Below are positions 25,054 through 37,142 of a stretch of 64,000 nucleotides of DNA, in pieces. The stretch's first letter is position 1, and each line of letters begins with the position of its first letter. Under the pieces are notes generated by a model that searched no databases, was not told the origin of the DNA, and saw nothing but the letters and a program-made list of their open reading frames with translations. This DNA comes from Limnomonas spitsbergensis (lineage: Eukaryota > Chlorophyta > Chlorophyceae > Chlamydomonadales), in assembly GCA_037349105.1 (NCBI GenBank), contig JAYJMM010000122.1, forward strand, positions 1,984,001 to 2,048,000, read 5' to 3'. A program made the position numbers and the translations under genes.

Positions 25054-25966
25054 AATGTTGAGTTTGTACAGGGAGACGGGCTGAGGAAATGCGAAATTTG
25101 TACGGGGAGACGGGCTGATGAAATGCTGGATTTGTACGGGGAGACGGGCGGGCTGAGGATATGCAGAATTTGTACGAGGAGACGGGCTGAGGAAATGCGG
25201 AATTTGTACGGGGAGACGGGCTGAGGAAATGCGAAATTTGTACGGGGAGACGGGCTGAGGAAATGCGAATTTTTGTCGTTTTCGCGTCATATACGAACGT
25301 TTATTCTGGGTACGGGGAGACGGGCTGAGGAAATGCGAAATTTGTACGGGGTGACGGGCTGAGGAAATGCAGAATTTGTACGAGAGACGGGCTGAGGAAA
25401 TGCGAAATTTGTACGGGGAGACGGGCTGATGAAATGCTGAATTTGTATGGGGAGACGGGCTGATGAAATGCGGAATTTGTATGGGGAGACGGGCTGAGGA
25501 AATGCGAAGTTTGTACGGAGAGACGGGCTGATGAAATGCTGAACTTGTACGGGGGGACGGGCTGAGGAAATGCGGAATTTGTACGGGAAGACGGGCTGAG
25601 GAAATGCGAAATTTGTACGGGGAGACGGGCTGAGGAAATGCGGAATTTTTACGGGGAGACGGGCTGAGGAAATGCGGAATTTGTACGGGGAGACGGGCTG
25701 AGGAAATGCTGAATTTGTACGGGGAGACGGGTTAATGAAATGCGGAATTTGTATGGGGAGACGGGCTGATGAAATGCGAAGTTTGTACGGAGAGACGGGC
25801 TGATGAAATGCTGAATTTGTACGGGGAGACGGGCTGAGGAAATGCGGAATTTGTACGGGGAGACGGGCTGACGAAATTTGGAATTTGTACGGGGAGACGG
25901 GCTGAGGAAATGCGAAGTTTGTAGGGAGAGACGGGCTGATGAAATGCGGAATTTGTACGAGGAGAG
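25054..25966. repeat. 34-bp minisatellite in monomer 1
   Basis: About 27 tandem units built on GACGGGCTGAGGAAATGCGG plus AATTTGTACGGGGA, with point variants (TGATGAAATGCTG and others). One non-repeat interruption (gttttcgcgtcatatacgaa) lies near 25278. Because 34 is not a multiple of three, one minus-strand frame reads three different peptide phases in rotation without stops. Confidence 0.93.
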
Positions 25967-26365
25967 TTTGGCAGCCGCTTAGCAGCGCAGCGCCGACAGC
26001 TAGCTAGCCCATGTTTGCGTTTACAGCCATGACCGTGCCGTGTTGATGCCTGTCCAATAATTCAAGTTCTTGGGCATCCCTCAGCACGAAAGCGGCGGCA
26101 TGGAGGGCAGAGGCGCCTTTGGCTGCCGCGCTGCACCGTGTTCGCCGCATGGCAGCCAAGGTGGGCCTAAGGCGCCAACTTCCAACCCACATCAGGTTAG
26201 TTGGCAGTTGTGTACGCAGCGCATGCGGCCAACTACGGCGACGTGGTGTGGGCCACCAGCCACCTTCGGCCGCGGCAATGTCTCTCCAGCAAAATGTAGT
26301 CCAGCCTGCTTTAGCACCTACGCCAGGGTGCGGGGCTCCTTGCATCAGCCGCCAGTTGGGGAGTC

Positions 26366-27151
26366 ATGAGAGAGCTGCAGCTCCAGCCACTACAGCGAGA
26401 CCGGTGGACCCATATCCTCTGCTTTTACAATGCAGCGGTGGCACCGGCGGCACAGCAATACAGCCCTGTCATGGCTCAAGCCATGGCAGCAGATATGCAG
26501 CTTGCAGTCAGCCAGGGCACTGGCGGCCACACCTGGTGCTCTGATCTGCTGGGTGCAATAGAGGAGCTGGAGTGGGGGGAAGCCACCCCCACCTTACGCG
26601 AGGCAGCAGCTGCCCTACAGCGCCTACCCGTCACAGAGGTGATGGCATTCGTTGACGCAGCCTACGAGCAAGCACGGCTGGACGCAAGCGGCGGTGGGGA
26701 CCCCAGGGACCCTACCACCGAGCACAGATCTGCGGCGACCTACCGCGCCTGGTTCCAGTCCACGGCGGGTGCCGTGCTGGCGCAAGCCAAGAGCCGCACT
26801 AGCCTGAGGGAGTGTGCTTGTGTGCGCATAAATTTGCGACTGCGGCTTGGCGCGATCACCACTGCTGATACCAGAGGACGGCGCAACGGTCAGCGGCGAG
26901 AGGCACGCTGCTGCCAGCGGTGTTGGGCACGGGGGGATAGCGAGCAGGTGGAGGATGCGCTACATGTGTACTTCCAGTGCCCTAGTGTCAGGGAGCAATT
27001 ACGGGAGCGGGAATGGGCAGGTCCTCCGGGCGCTGCCACTTATTTCCACCAGTTGTACCAGGCTGAGCAGGGGTGGGATGCACTTGCTTTTGTGTACTGT
27101 GCTGTGGGCATTGTTGAGGGTAAGTCTCTAGGGATTCTGAGGCGCCGGTGA
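26366..27151 (+). mobile_element. LINE C-terminal ORF segment, monomer 1 (open, 261 codons)
   Basis: The frame encodes the region downstream of the reverse transcriptase. FVDAAYEQARLDASGGGD is followed by LRLRLGAITTADTRGRRNG and the zinc-knuckle-like CCQRCWARGDSEQVEDALH with a following FQCP. It ends after VGIVEGKSLGILRRR. An upstream thumb-region piece (26080-26360) is in another frame. RT motifs are missing, so this is a 5'-truncated LINE, not an active gene. The open state reflects recent copying of the monomer. Confidence 0.85.
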
Positions 27152-27405
27152 AGTTTTGTGAAGTTGTTCCAGTCCAACAGAGCATCACAATGTCGTTTTC
27201 CTTTCCGGCCTTTTCTTTTGGTCCTTTTTGTTGTTGTTGTTGTTGTTGTTGTTGATGTTTGCCCCCTTTTTCGTTTCTTCTCTTCTCCCTTCTGATCAAT
27301 GGGGCGCCCTCGCGGCCAAGCAGGGGTGGGATACGCTTGCTTTGTGGACTTTTCTTTTCTTAGAGGCTTTGTTGAGGGCTGGTCTCAGTGGAACTCAGGT
27401 GTTTG

Positions 27406-30053
27406 CCCCGGTGTATTATTCAAGAGCCCATAGTTTGACCCGTACAACTCTCCCGTACATATCGTCGCGTACGGCATCATACTAGATTAAAGAGCCCATT
27501 TTTCGACCCGTACAAACCGATAGGCAACCGACCAGGCGTCACAGGTGCCAAATCGTCGCCACAGCCTCGCAGGAATGTTTTAGCCTCTCCATCGCAGGTG
27601 TAATGGGCTGCTTCTAACCCTCGTAACTGATTGAGTGGAACAGCGAAAGAAAACAGTGAGTCAGCGAGACAGACGGGCGGACAGACGACGGGCGACGGGA
27701 GGAAATGTTGAGTTTGTACAGGGAGACGGGCTGAGGAAATGCGAAATTTGTACGGGGAGACGGGCTGATGAAATGCTGGATTTGTACGGGGAGACGGGCG
27801 GGCTGAGGATATGCAGAATTTGTACGAGGAGACGGGCTGAGGAAATGCGGAATTTGTACGGGGAGACGGGCTGAGGAAATGCGAAATTTGTACGGGGAGA
27901 CGGGCTGAGGAAATGCGAATTTTTGTCGTTTTCGCGTCATATACGAACGTTTATTCTGGGTACGGGGAGACGGGCTGAGGAAATGCGAAATTTGTACGGG
28001 GAGACGGGCTGAGGAAATGCAGAATTTGTACGAGAGACGGGCTGAGGAAATGCGAAATTTGTACGGGGAGACGGGTTAATGAAATGCTGAATTTGTATGG
28101 GGAGACGGGCTGATGAAATGCGGAATTTGTATGGGAAGACGGGCTGAGGAAATGCGAAGTTTGTACGGAGAGACGGGCTGATGAAATGCTGAACTTGTAC
28201 GGGGGGACGGGCTGAGGAAATGCGGAATTTGTACGGGAAGACGGGCTGAGGAAATGCGAAATTTGTACGGGGAGACGGGCTGAGGAAATGCGGAATTTTT
28301 ACGGGGAGACGGGCTGAGGAAATGCGGAATTTGTACGGGGAGACGGGCTGAGGAAATGCTGAATTTGTACGGGGAGACGGGTTAATGAAATGCGGAATTT
28401 GTATGGGGAGACGGGCTGATGAAATGCGAAGTTTGTACGGAGAGACGGGCTGATGAAATGCTGAATTTGTACGGGGAGACGGGCTGAGGAAATGCGGAAT
28501 TTGTACGGGGAGACGGGCTGACGAAATTTGGAATTTGTACGGGGAGACGGGCTGAGGAAATGCGAAGTTTGTAGGGAGAGACGGGCTGATGAAATGCGGA
28601 ATTTGTACGAGGAGAGTTTGGCAGCCGCTTAGCAGCGCAGCGCCGACAGCTAGCTAGCCCATGTTTGCGTTTACGGCCCTGACCGTGCCGTGTTGATGCC
28701 TGTCCAATAATTCAAGTTCTTGGGCATCCCTCAGCACGAAAGCGGCGGCATGGAGGGCAGAGGCGCCTTTGGCTGCCGCGCTGCACCGTGTTCGCCGCAT
28801 GGCAGCCAAGGTGGGCCTAAGGCGCCAACTTCCAACCCACATCAGGTTAGTTGGCAGTTGTGTACGCAGCGCATGCGGCCAACTACGGCGACGTGGTGTG
28901 GGCCACCAGCCACCTTCGGCCGCGGCAATGTCTCTCCAGCAAAATGTAGTCCAGCCTGCTTTAGCACCTACGCCAGGGTGCGGGGCTCCTTGCATCAGCC
29001 GCCAGTTGGGGAGTCATGAGAGAGCTGCAGCTCCAGCCACTACAGCGAGACTGGTGGACCCATATCCTCTGCTTTTACAATGCAGCGGTGGCACCGGCGG
29101 CACAGCAATACAGCCCTGTCATGGCTCAAGCCATGGCAGCAGATATGCAGCTTGCAGTCAGCCAGGGCACTGGCGGCCACACCTGGTGCTCTGATCTGCT
29201 GGGTGCAATAGAGGAGCTGGAGTGGGGGGAAGCCACCCCCACCTTACGCGAGGCAGCAGCTGCCCTACAGCGCCTACCCGTCACAGAGGTGATGGCATTC
29301 GTTGACGCAGCCTACGAGCAAGCACGGCTGGACGCAAGCGGCGGTGGGGACCCCAGGGACCCTACCACCGAGCACAGATCTGCGGCGACCTACCGCGCCT
29401 GGTTCCAGTCCACGGCGGGTGCCGTGCTGGCGCAAGCCAAGAGCCGCACTAGCCTGAGGGAGTGTGCGTGTGCGCATAAATTTGCGACTGCGGCTTGGCG
29501 CGATCACCACTGCTGATACCAGAGGACGGCGCAACGGTCAGCGGCGAGAGGCACGCTGCTGCCAGCGGTGTTGGGCACGGGGGGATAGCGAGCAGGTGGA
29601 GGATGCGCTACATGTGTACTTCCAGTGCCCTAGTGTCAGGGAGCAATTACGGGAGCGGGAATGGGCAGGTCCTCCGGGCGCTGCCACTTATTTCCACCAG
29701 TTGTACCAGGCTGAGCAGGGGTGGGATGCACTTGCTTTTGTGTACTGTGCTGTGGGCATTGTTGAGGGTAAGTCTCTAGGGATTCTGAGGCGCCGGTGAA
29801 GTTTTGTGAAGTTGTTCCAGTCCAACAGAGCATCACAATGTCGTTTTCCTTTCCGGCCTTTTCTTTTGGTCCTTTTTGTTGTTGTTGTTGTTGTTGTTGT
29901 TGATGTTTGCCCCCTTTTTCGTTTCTTCTCTTCTCCCTTCTGATCAATGGGGCGCCCTCGCGGCCAAGCAGGGGTGGGATACGCTTGCTTTGTGGACTTT
30001 TCTTTTCTTAGAGGCTTTGTTGAGGGCTGGTCTCAGTGGAACTCAGGTGTTTG
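27406..30053. repeat. Macro-tandem monomer 2 (2648 bp)
   Basis: Same organisation as monomer 1: element end 27406-27668, minisatellite 27704-28616, LINE segment 28617-30053. It differs from monomer 1 by point changes and by a 2-bp deletion near 29466 that breaks the LINE frame. Confidence 0.9.
29016..29799 (+). pseudogene. LINE C-terminal segment, monomer 2 (frameshifted)
   Basis: The reading frame matches monomers 1 and 3 up to ECAC. Near 29466 a GT-rich run is 2 bp shorter (gtgtgcgtgtgcgc against gtgtgcttgtgtgcgc). This shifts the frame to a stop at 29514. The remaining C-terminal part is open in another frame to 29799. Confidence 0.88.
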
Positions 30054-32699
30054 CCCCGGTGTATTATTCAAGAGCCCATAGTTTGACCCGTACAACTCTC
30101 CCGTACATATCGTCGCGTACGGCATCATACTAGATTAAAGAGCCCATTTTTCGACCCGTACAAACCGATAGGCAACCGACCAGGCGTCACAGGTGCCAAA
30201 TCGTCGCCACAGCCTCGCAGGAATGTTTTAGCCTCTCCATCGCAGGTGTAATGGGCTGCTTCTAACCCTCGTAACTGATTGAGTGGAACAGCGAAAGAAA
30301 ACAGTGAGTCAGCGAGACAGACGGGCGGACAGACGACGGGCGACGGGAGGAAATGTTGAGTTTGTACAGGGAGACGGGCTGAGGAAATGCGAAATTTGTA
30401 CGGGGAGACGGGCTGATGAAATGCTGGATTTGTACGGGGAGACGGGCTGAGGATATGCAGAATTTGTACGAGGAGACGGGCTGAGGAAATGCGGAATTTG
30501 TACGGGGAGACGGGCTGAGGAAATGCGAAATTTGTACGGGGAGACGGGCTGAGGAAATGCGAATTTTTGTCGTTTTCGCGTCATATACGAACGTTTATTC
30601 TGGGTACGGGGAGACGGGCTGAGGAAATGCGAAATTTGTACGGGGAGACGGGCTGAGGAAATGCAGAATTTGTACGAGAGACGGGCTGAGGAAATGCGAA
30701 ATTTGTACGGGGAGACGGGTTAATGAAATGCTGAATTTGTATGGGGAGACGGGCTGATGAAATGCGGAATTTGTATGGGAAGACGGGCTGAGGAAATGCG
30801 AAGTTTGTACGGAGAGACGGGCTGATGAAATGCTGAACTTGTACGGGGGGACGGGCTGAGGAAATGCGGAATTTGTACGGGAAGACGGGCTGAGGAAATG
30901 CGAAATTTGTACGGGGAGACGGGCTGAGGAAATGCGGAATTTTTACGGGGAGACGGGCTGAGGAAATGCGGAATTTGTACGGGGAGACGGGCTGAGGAAA
31001 TGCTGAATTTGTACGGGGAGACGGGTTAATGAAATGCGGAATTTGTATGGGGAGACGGGCTGATGAAATGCGAAGTTTGTACGGAGAGACGGGCTGATGA
31101 AATGCTGAATTTGTACGGGGAGACGGGCTGAGGAAATGCGGAATTTGTACGGGGAGACGGGCTGACGAAATTTGGAATTTGTACGGGGAGACGGGCTGAG
31201 GAAATGCGAAGTTTGTAGGGAGAGACGGGCTGATGAAATGCGGAATTTGTACGAGGAGAGTTTGGCAGCCGCTTAGCAGCGCAGCGCCGACAGCTAGCTA
31301 GCCCATGTTTGCGTTTACGGCCCTGACCGTGCCGTGTTGATGCCTGTCCAATAATTCAAGTTCTTGGGCATCCCTCAGCACGAAAGCGGCGGCATGGAGG
31401 GCAGAGGCGCCTTTGGCTGCCGCGCTGCACCGTGTTCGCCGCATGGCAGCCAAGGTGGGCCTAAGGCGCCAACTTCCAACCCACATCAGGTTAGTTGGCA
31501 GTTGTGTACGCAGCGCATGCGGCCAACTACGGCGACGTGGTGTGGGCCACCAGCCACCTTCGGCCGCGGCAATGTCTCTCCAGCAAAATGTAGTCCAGCC
31601 TGCTTTAGCACCTACGCCAGGGTGTGGGGCTCCTTGCATCAGCCGCCAGTTGGGGAGTCATGAGAGAGCTGCAGCTCCAGCCACTACAGCGAGACTGGTG
31701 GACCCATATCCTCTGCTTTTACAATGCAGCGGTGGCACCGGCGGCACAGCAATACAGCCCTGTCATGGCTCAAGCCATGGCAGCAGATATGCAGCTTGCA
31801 GTCAGCCAGGGCACTGGCGGCCACACCTGGTGCTCTGATCTGCTGGGTGCAATAGAGGAGCTGGAGTGGGGGGAAGCCACCCCCACCTTACGCGAGGCAG
31901 CAGCTGCCCTACAGCGCCTACCCGTCACAGAGGTGATGGCATTCGTTGACGCAGCCTACGAGCAAGCACGGCTGGACGCAAGCGGCGGTGGGGACCCCAG
32001 GGACCCTACCACCGAGCACAGATCTGCGGCGACCTACCGCGCCTGGTTCCAGTCCACGGCGGGTGCCGTGCTGGCGCAAGCCAAGAGCCGCACTAGCCTG
32101 AGGGAGTGTGCTTGTGTGCGCATAAATTTGCGACTGCGGCTTGGCGCGATCACCACTGCTGATACCAGAGGACGGCGCAACGGTCAGCGGCGAGAGGCAC
32201 GCTGCTGCCAGCGGTGTTGGGCACGGGGGGATAGCGAGCAGGTGGAGGATGCGCTACATGTGTACTTCCAGTGCCCTAGTGTCAGGGAGCAATTACGGGA
32301 GCGGGAATGGGCAGGTCCTCCGGGCGCTGCCACTTATTTCCACCAGTTGTACCAGGCTGAGCAGGGGTGGGATGCACTTGCTTTTGTGTACTGTGCTGTG
32401 GGCATTGTTGAGGGTAAGTCTCTAGGGATTCTGAGGCGCCGGTGAAGTTTTGTGAAGTTGTTCCAGTCCAACAGAGCATCACAATGTCGTTTTCCTTTCC
32501 GGCCTTTTCTTTTGGTCCTTTTTGTTGTTGTTGTTGTTGTTGTTGTTGATGTTTGCCCCCTTTTTCGTTTCTTCTCTTCTCCCTTCTGATCAGTGGGGCG
32601 CCCTCGCGGCCAAGCAGGGGTGGGATACGCTTGCTTTGTGGACTTTTCTTTTCTTAGAGGCTTTGTTGAGGGCTGGTCTCAGTGGAACTCAGGTGTTTG
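30054..32699. repeat. Macro-tandem monomer 3 (2646 bp)
   Basis: The third monomer: element end 30054-30316, minisatellite 30352-31260, LINE segment 31261-32699. It lacks 4 bp (gggc) in one early minisatellite unit relative to monomers 1 and 2. At 32700 a fourth copy of the element end begins, but it continues into a longer inverted repeat instead of the minisatellite. Confidence 0.9.
31624..32445 (+). mobile_element. LINE C-terminal ORF segment, monomer 3 (open, 273 codons)
   Basis: Intact version of the segment described for monomer 1. A C-to-T change near 31625 creates a slightly earlier ATG. It carries the VDAAYE and CCQRCWARGD...H..FQCP motifs and lacks the reverse transcriptase core. 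Confidence 0.85.
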
Positions 32700-33371
32700 C
32701 CCCGGTCTATTATTCAAGAGCCCATAGTTTGACCCGTACAACTCTCCCGTACATATCGTCGCGTACGGCATCATACTAGATTAAAGAGCCCATTTTTCGA
32801 CCCGTACAAACCGATAGGCAACCGACCAGGCGTCACAGGTGCCAAATCGTCGCCACAGCCTCGCAGGAATGTTTTAGCCTCTCCATCGCAGGTGTAATGG
32901 GCTGCTTCTAACCCTCGTAACTGATTGAGTGGAACAGAGAAAGAAAACAGTGAGTCAGTGAGTCTGAAAGACCCTGCCAGGTCGGCGAGGTCGGTTACCG
33001 CTGACAGCTGAGTTCAAATGTTCACATGTTCACACGTCACCAGTATCGGAACGCGAGGAATCTGAAGTCGCCATCGTCGTCGTAATCGGGCGTTGCTGTC
33101 GAAGTTGCGGGAAATTTAAATCAGTATCAACATCGTCGTAATCGAGCGTTGCCGTCGAAGTTGCGGGAATTTTAAATCAGTGTGAAATTTCCCGCCACAC
33201 GAAGCGCATAAAGGCCAGCTATTCCTCCCAGGAATCAAGAAGTGCTTGTTAAGCGCAACTCAATACCGTCTGTTACCCAGTCCTCCGTGCTTCCCCGTCT
33301 GTTCCCCTGTCCTCGTCCCCAATCCTCCGACTTTCCTCAGTCATCCCATCCTCCGTCTTTCCCCAGTCATC
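32700..33371. repeat. Left long terminal inverted repeat (~672 bp)
   Basis: The sequence from CCCCGGTCTATTATTC to the CCTCCGTCTTTCC-CAGTCATCC region is repeated in inverted orientation at 40571-41243 with about one difference per 20-30 bases by eye. The outer 263 bp are also found at the start of each 2.65 kb monomer. A short open frame starting in the inner part (near 33242, VKRNSIPSVTQSS) is present in both arms. Confidence 0.9.
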
Positions 33372-33373
33372 CC

Positions 33374-33958
33374 TTTAGAGACAAGGGTTGGGGACTCACT
33401 CCTGAGCATCGCAATGCTGGTGGTGCATCACCTCACTTCAAAGCATCGCTACTTTGGGAGGGGTGAGGGTTTAGAGACAAGGGTTGGGTACTCACTCCTG
33501 AGCATCGAAACGCTGGTGGTGCATCACCTCACTTCAAAGCATCGCTACTTTGGGAGGTATGAGGGTTTAGAGACAAGGGTTGGGTACTACTCACTCCTGA
33601 GCATCGAAACGCTGGTGGTGCATAACCTCACTTCAAAGCATCGCTACTTTAAGAGGGATGAGGGTTTAGAGACAAGGGTTGGGGACTCACTCCTGAGCAT
33701 CGCAATGCTGGTGGTGCATAACCTCACTTCAAAGCATCGCTACTTTAAGAGGGATGAGGGTTTAGAGACAAGGGTTGGGTACTCACTCCTGAGCATCGCA
33801 ATGCTGGTGGTGCATCGCCTCTATTCAAAGCATCGCTACTTTGGGAGGGATGAGGGTTTAGAGACAAGGGTTGGGTACTCACTCCTGAGCATATATCTAC
33901 AATTATTTGGGTGCAGGGTTTAGAGACAAGGGCTGGGGACTCACTCCTGAGCATCGCA
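33374..33958. repeat. 96-bp tandem repeat with telomere-like core
   Basis: Five full units and partials start at 33374, 33470, 33566, 33665, 33761, 33857 and 33918 (spacing 96, 96, 99, 96, 96). Each contains GGGTTTAGAGACAAGGGTTG. As 96 is a multiple of three the plus strand stays open (225 codons) with a 32-residue repeat. This is more likely a by-product than a gene. Confidence 0.9.
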
Positions 33959-34888
33959 ATGCTGGTGGTGTACCTCCGGCTGCTGCAGATGACCTTGCCA
34001 CGTTAACGCGCCCGCACCTATACAGGACAGCACATTACTCTTCGGTGTACGGTATTGCACATGTTGGCATGCTGTATTCCTCATGCCGTGCTCTGACATC
34101 GATCACAAATCACTCCTCGGTGTACGGTATTTCACATGTCGTTTTCCTACGGCCACGCTCCGGCACCACACGCATATGTTGTAAGGTTGTAACGGCGCGG
34201 ATGTGGCTACGGCCCCAAGCTGCGTTGCTTCCTTAACCTCCACGCCCTAATAGGGCGTAGCTTTCTTTCTTTATATATAAGGTTATATGGAGCAGCTACC
34301 CGCCTGTGCAAGTATACACTTGTCCACACATACACACAAGCGTGCATGCACACACACAGGCACTTACACAGCATGAGTAATGCATGCCGATGCACATGCC
34401 GCTTGCCTTGATCTCTATCAGAAACAGCTTGCCATGTGAGGCTGGATATGTGCTATTGGAAGTTAAATACCTTTGTTTATTTTAGTGGGTACTGGACCAC
34501 CTTTGCTGGGCAGCCCCGCGGCCACCCCTGGGCCGATTCCCACCAAACCTGGACCGGCCTCCAGCTAGTGGCCCTAGCAGCAGGGCTGGCCGAACGAGGG
34601 GCTTGTAGCCAGGGGCCACAGTGTAGCTGAACTGTAGCTGACAGTGGTATACCACTCACTAAACAAAACACTGTTAGATACCGGTATGTAACACATCGAT
34701 AACACCTCCGGGGTATGAAAGAAAAGGGGAAATAGTGTGTGCACGTCCAGTTCATACATACCGAAATCTCACTCGCACCTGGAGTCCTACTGCGCTCAAA
34801 GTCTGTTCAAATCCTTTTGAACACAATGCCTCCCATATTCATAAAACATTGCGGAAATACTACATTATATTTTCCAACAAGCTCCCAC
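33959..34888. other. Gene-free stretch inside the inverted-repeat region
   Basis: Two diverged copies of a short segment (CTCGGTGTACGGTATTTCAC) lie near 34040 and 34115. AT-rich and CA-rich simple sequence lies near 34260-34350. No supported gene. Confidence 0.5.
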
Positions 34889-34997
34889 ATGGAGTCCCTC
34901 CGTGCCCATCTTCTTGAGGAAGCGCCGTTGCTCCACGTCGTACATGTACCCGGGCCGGCGCCGCTCAACCACGATGACCAGGTTCTCCCGCTTGAGG
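34889..34997 (-). CDS. Orphan exon C of an unrecognised gene
   Basis: On the minus strand, a good acceptor (cacttgcag) precedes an open frame of 36 residues that reads LKRENLVIVVERRRPGYMYD and then VEQRRFLKKMGTEGLH, followed by a GTGGGA donor-like site. The composition is strongly protein-like. It probably belongs with the orphan exons at 36457-36661 and 37143-37247, but the phase to the exon at 36457 does not match directly. An exon is missing, or these are captured fragments. Confidence 0.45.
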
Positions 34998-35098
34998 CTG
35001 CAAGTGGGCCATCCAGAGGCATTAAGAAGAGGGGCAGAGGAAACGCGGAGCTGGTACGAGGATACGGGTAGAGGAAATACGAAGTTAGTTTGTTGTTT

Positions 35099-36360
35099 AG
35101 TACGAACAGACGGGCGACGGGAGGAAATGTTGAGTTTGTACAGGGAGACGGGCTGAGGAAATGCGGAATTTGTACGGGGAGACGGGCTGAGGAAATGCGA
35201 TATTTGTACGGGGAGACGGGCTGAGGAAATGCGAAATTTATAGACGGGCTGAGGAAATGCGGAATTTGTACGGGAGACGGGCTGAGGAACTGCGGAATTT
35301 TGTATGGGGAGACGGGCTGAGGAAATGCGAAGTTTGTACGGAGAGACGGGCTAATGAAATGCTGAATTTGTACGGGGAGACGGGCTGATGACATGCTGAA
35401 TTTGTACGGGGGGACGGGCTGACGAAATGCGGAATTTGTTCGGGAAGACGGGCTGAGGAAATGCGAAATTTTTACGGGGAGACGGGCTGAGGAAATGCGG
35501 AATTCTTACGGGGAGACGGGCTGAGGAAATGCGGAATTTGTACGGGGAGATGGGCTGAGGAAATGCGGAATTTGTATGGGGAGACGGGCTGATGAAATGC
35601 GGAATTTGTATGGGGAGACGGGCTGAGGAACTGCGAAGTTTGCACGGAGAGACGGGCTGATGAAATGCTGAATTTGTATGGGGAGACGGGCTGAGGAAAT
35701 GCTGAATTTGTACGGGGAGACGGGCTGACGAAATGCGGAATTTGTACGGAGAGACGGGCTGAGGAAATGCGGAATTTGTACGAGGAGACGGGCTGAGGAA
35801 ATGCGGAATTTGTACGGAGAGACGGGCTGACGAAATGCGGAATTTGTACGAGGAGACGGGCTGAGGAAATGCGGAATTTGTACGAGGAGACGGGCTGAGG
35901 AAATGCGGAATTTGTACGGAGAGACGGGCTGATGAAATGCGGAATTTGTACGAGGAGAGGGGCTGAGGAAATGCGGAATTTGTACGGAGAGACGGGCTGA
36001 GGAAATGCGGAATTTGTACGTGGAGACGGGCTGAGGAAATGCTGAATTTGTACGAGGAGACGGGCTGAGGAAATGCGGAATTTGTACGAGGAGACGGGCT
36101 GAGGAAATGCGGAATTTGTACGAGGAGACGGGCTGAGGAAGTGCTGAATTTGTATTGGAGGCGGGCTGAGGAATTGCGGAATTTGTATGGGGAGACGGGC
36201 TGAGGAAATGCGAAATTTGTACGGGGAGACGGGCTGAGGAAATGCGGACTTTGTACGGGGAGACGGGCTGATGAAATGCGGAATTTGTACGGGAGACGGG
36301 CTGAGGAAATGCGGAATTTGTATGGGCAGACAGGCTGAGGAAATGTGAAGTTTGTACGGG
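35099..36360. repeat. 34-bp minisatellite inside the inverted-repeat region
   Basis: About 37 units of the same 34-bp repeat seen in the tandem monomers, starting with the same lead-in (gacgggcgacgggaggaaat). Units are more varied here than in the monomers. It gives a 313-codon minus-strand open frame (36447-35506) that cycles through three peptide phases, which is a repeat artefact. Confidence 0.92.
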
Positions 36361-36456
36361 CATTAGGTCACAACCACATCTCTTTACCCTACCCCCTTCA
36401 GGATGCCCCAAAGCAGTTATGGCCAACATGTCCGCAACCATATCCATAAAACCTAC

Positions 36457-36661
36457 CCCCCCTCATGGTCCCAACGCACCCAAAGCAATTTCTGGCCAAC
36501 AGGTCGACCACCACATCCTCCTCCTGCTCGTCATTGCAATGGAGCACCACTTGCAGCCTCTCCACCGCCCCGGGGCCGGTCAGGTCCTCTAATGCGTTGA
36601 CGAGAGAAAGGAACATGCGGGCCCCCATGCACATGCCCTCGACGTGCTCCAGTGCGGCGGC
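36457..36661 (-). CDS. Orphan exon B of an unrecognised gene
   Basis: A consensus acceptor (ttccaccccccag) precedes 60-68 protein-like residues starting AAALEHVEGMCMGARMFLSL and containing AVERLQVVLHCNDEQEEDVV. A GTAGGT donor is possible at 36456. In genomic sequence the segment ending LLARNCFG is repeated just downstream (VGHNCFGAS), a small tandem duplication. It joins in phase with exon A (37143-37247). No domain is recognised. Confidence 0.5.
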
Positions 36662-36689
36662 CTGGGGGGTGGAAGGAGGAGCCAGTTTA

Positions 36690-37000
36690 GGCTAGGGGGG
36701 TTAGGCTGGGGAGTTAAAGAGCCAACGGATTGGGGGGCAATCAGACAGGTCAGGGTTGGGGTTACAGGACGAGTGTTGGGGTTAAGAGCTTGGGTTTCAG
36801 GAGAGGGTTGGGGTCAAAAGGTTTAGTTCGGTGACATACGCACATGCCCCCCATGTGCTACAGTGCAGTAGCATAGGTGGGGGAGAAGCAGTTGGGTATG
36901 GACTATGGGTTAGGAGTAAGGGTTGGGGTTTAGAGCTTGGGTTAAAGGTTAAGATTTTGGTTCAAGGTTTAGTTGGATGCCAGACACCAACGATTGCACC
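36690..37000. repeat. Degenerate telomere-like G-rich repeats
   Basis: Scattered GGGTTAGG, GGGTTTAG and GGGTTGGGGTTA motifs on the plus strand, without strict periodicity. They resemble decayed TTTAGGG repeats. Confidence 0.6.
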
Positions 37001-37142
37001 CTCGTCATGTGCGTCCTAAATTTCAAATTATGCTGAACACAAGTATGATCTTATTTTACCTCAATGATCATGGCCAGCAAGTCCAGGTTTTTTATTGATT
37101 CAAAAGGTATGAATGCCCTGCCAAAGTATGAACGTTCCTCAC

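Larger units (their letters stand above)
24756..27405. repeat. Macro-tandem monomer 1 (2650 bp)
   Basis: The first of three head-to-tail monomers. In order it holds about 260 bp identical in type to the outer part of the inverted repeats at 32700 and 41243 (24756-25018), a 34-bp minisatellite (25054-25966) and a plus-strand LINE C-terminal segment with 3' tail (25967-27405). The next monomer follows at once. Confidence 0.9.

Noticed and set aside
25054..25966. CRISPR-like regular repeats (also 61388-62070)
   Set aside because: Units are contiguous with no unique spacers and the genome is eukaryotic, so they are minisatellites.
33246..33923. 225-codon plus-strand ORF with 32-residue repeats
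   Set aside because: The 96-bp repeat is a multiple of three, so it stays open by periodicity. There is no splice or homology support.
35506..36447. 313-codon minus-strand ORF
   Set aside because: It is the 34-bp minisatellite read in rotating phases, with a short run into orphan exon sequence. The repeat structure explains the openness.
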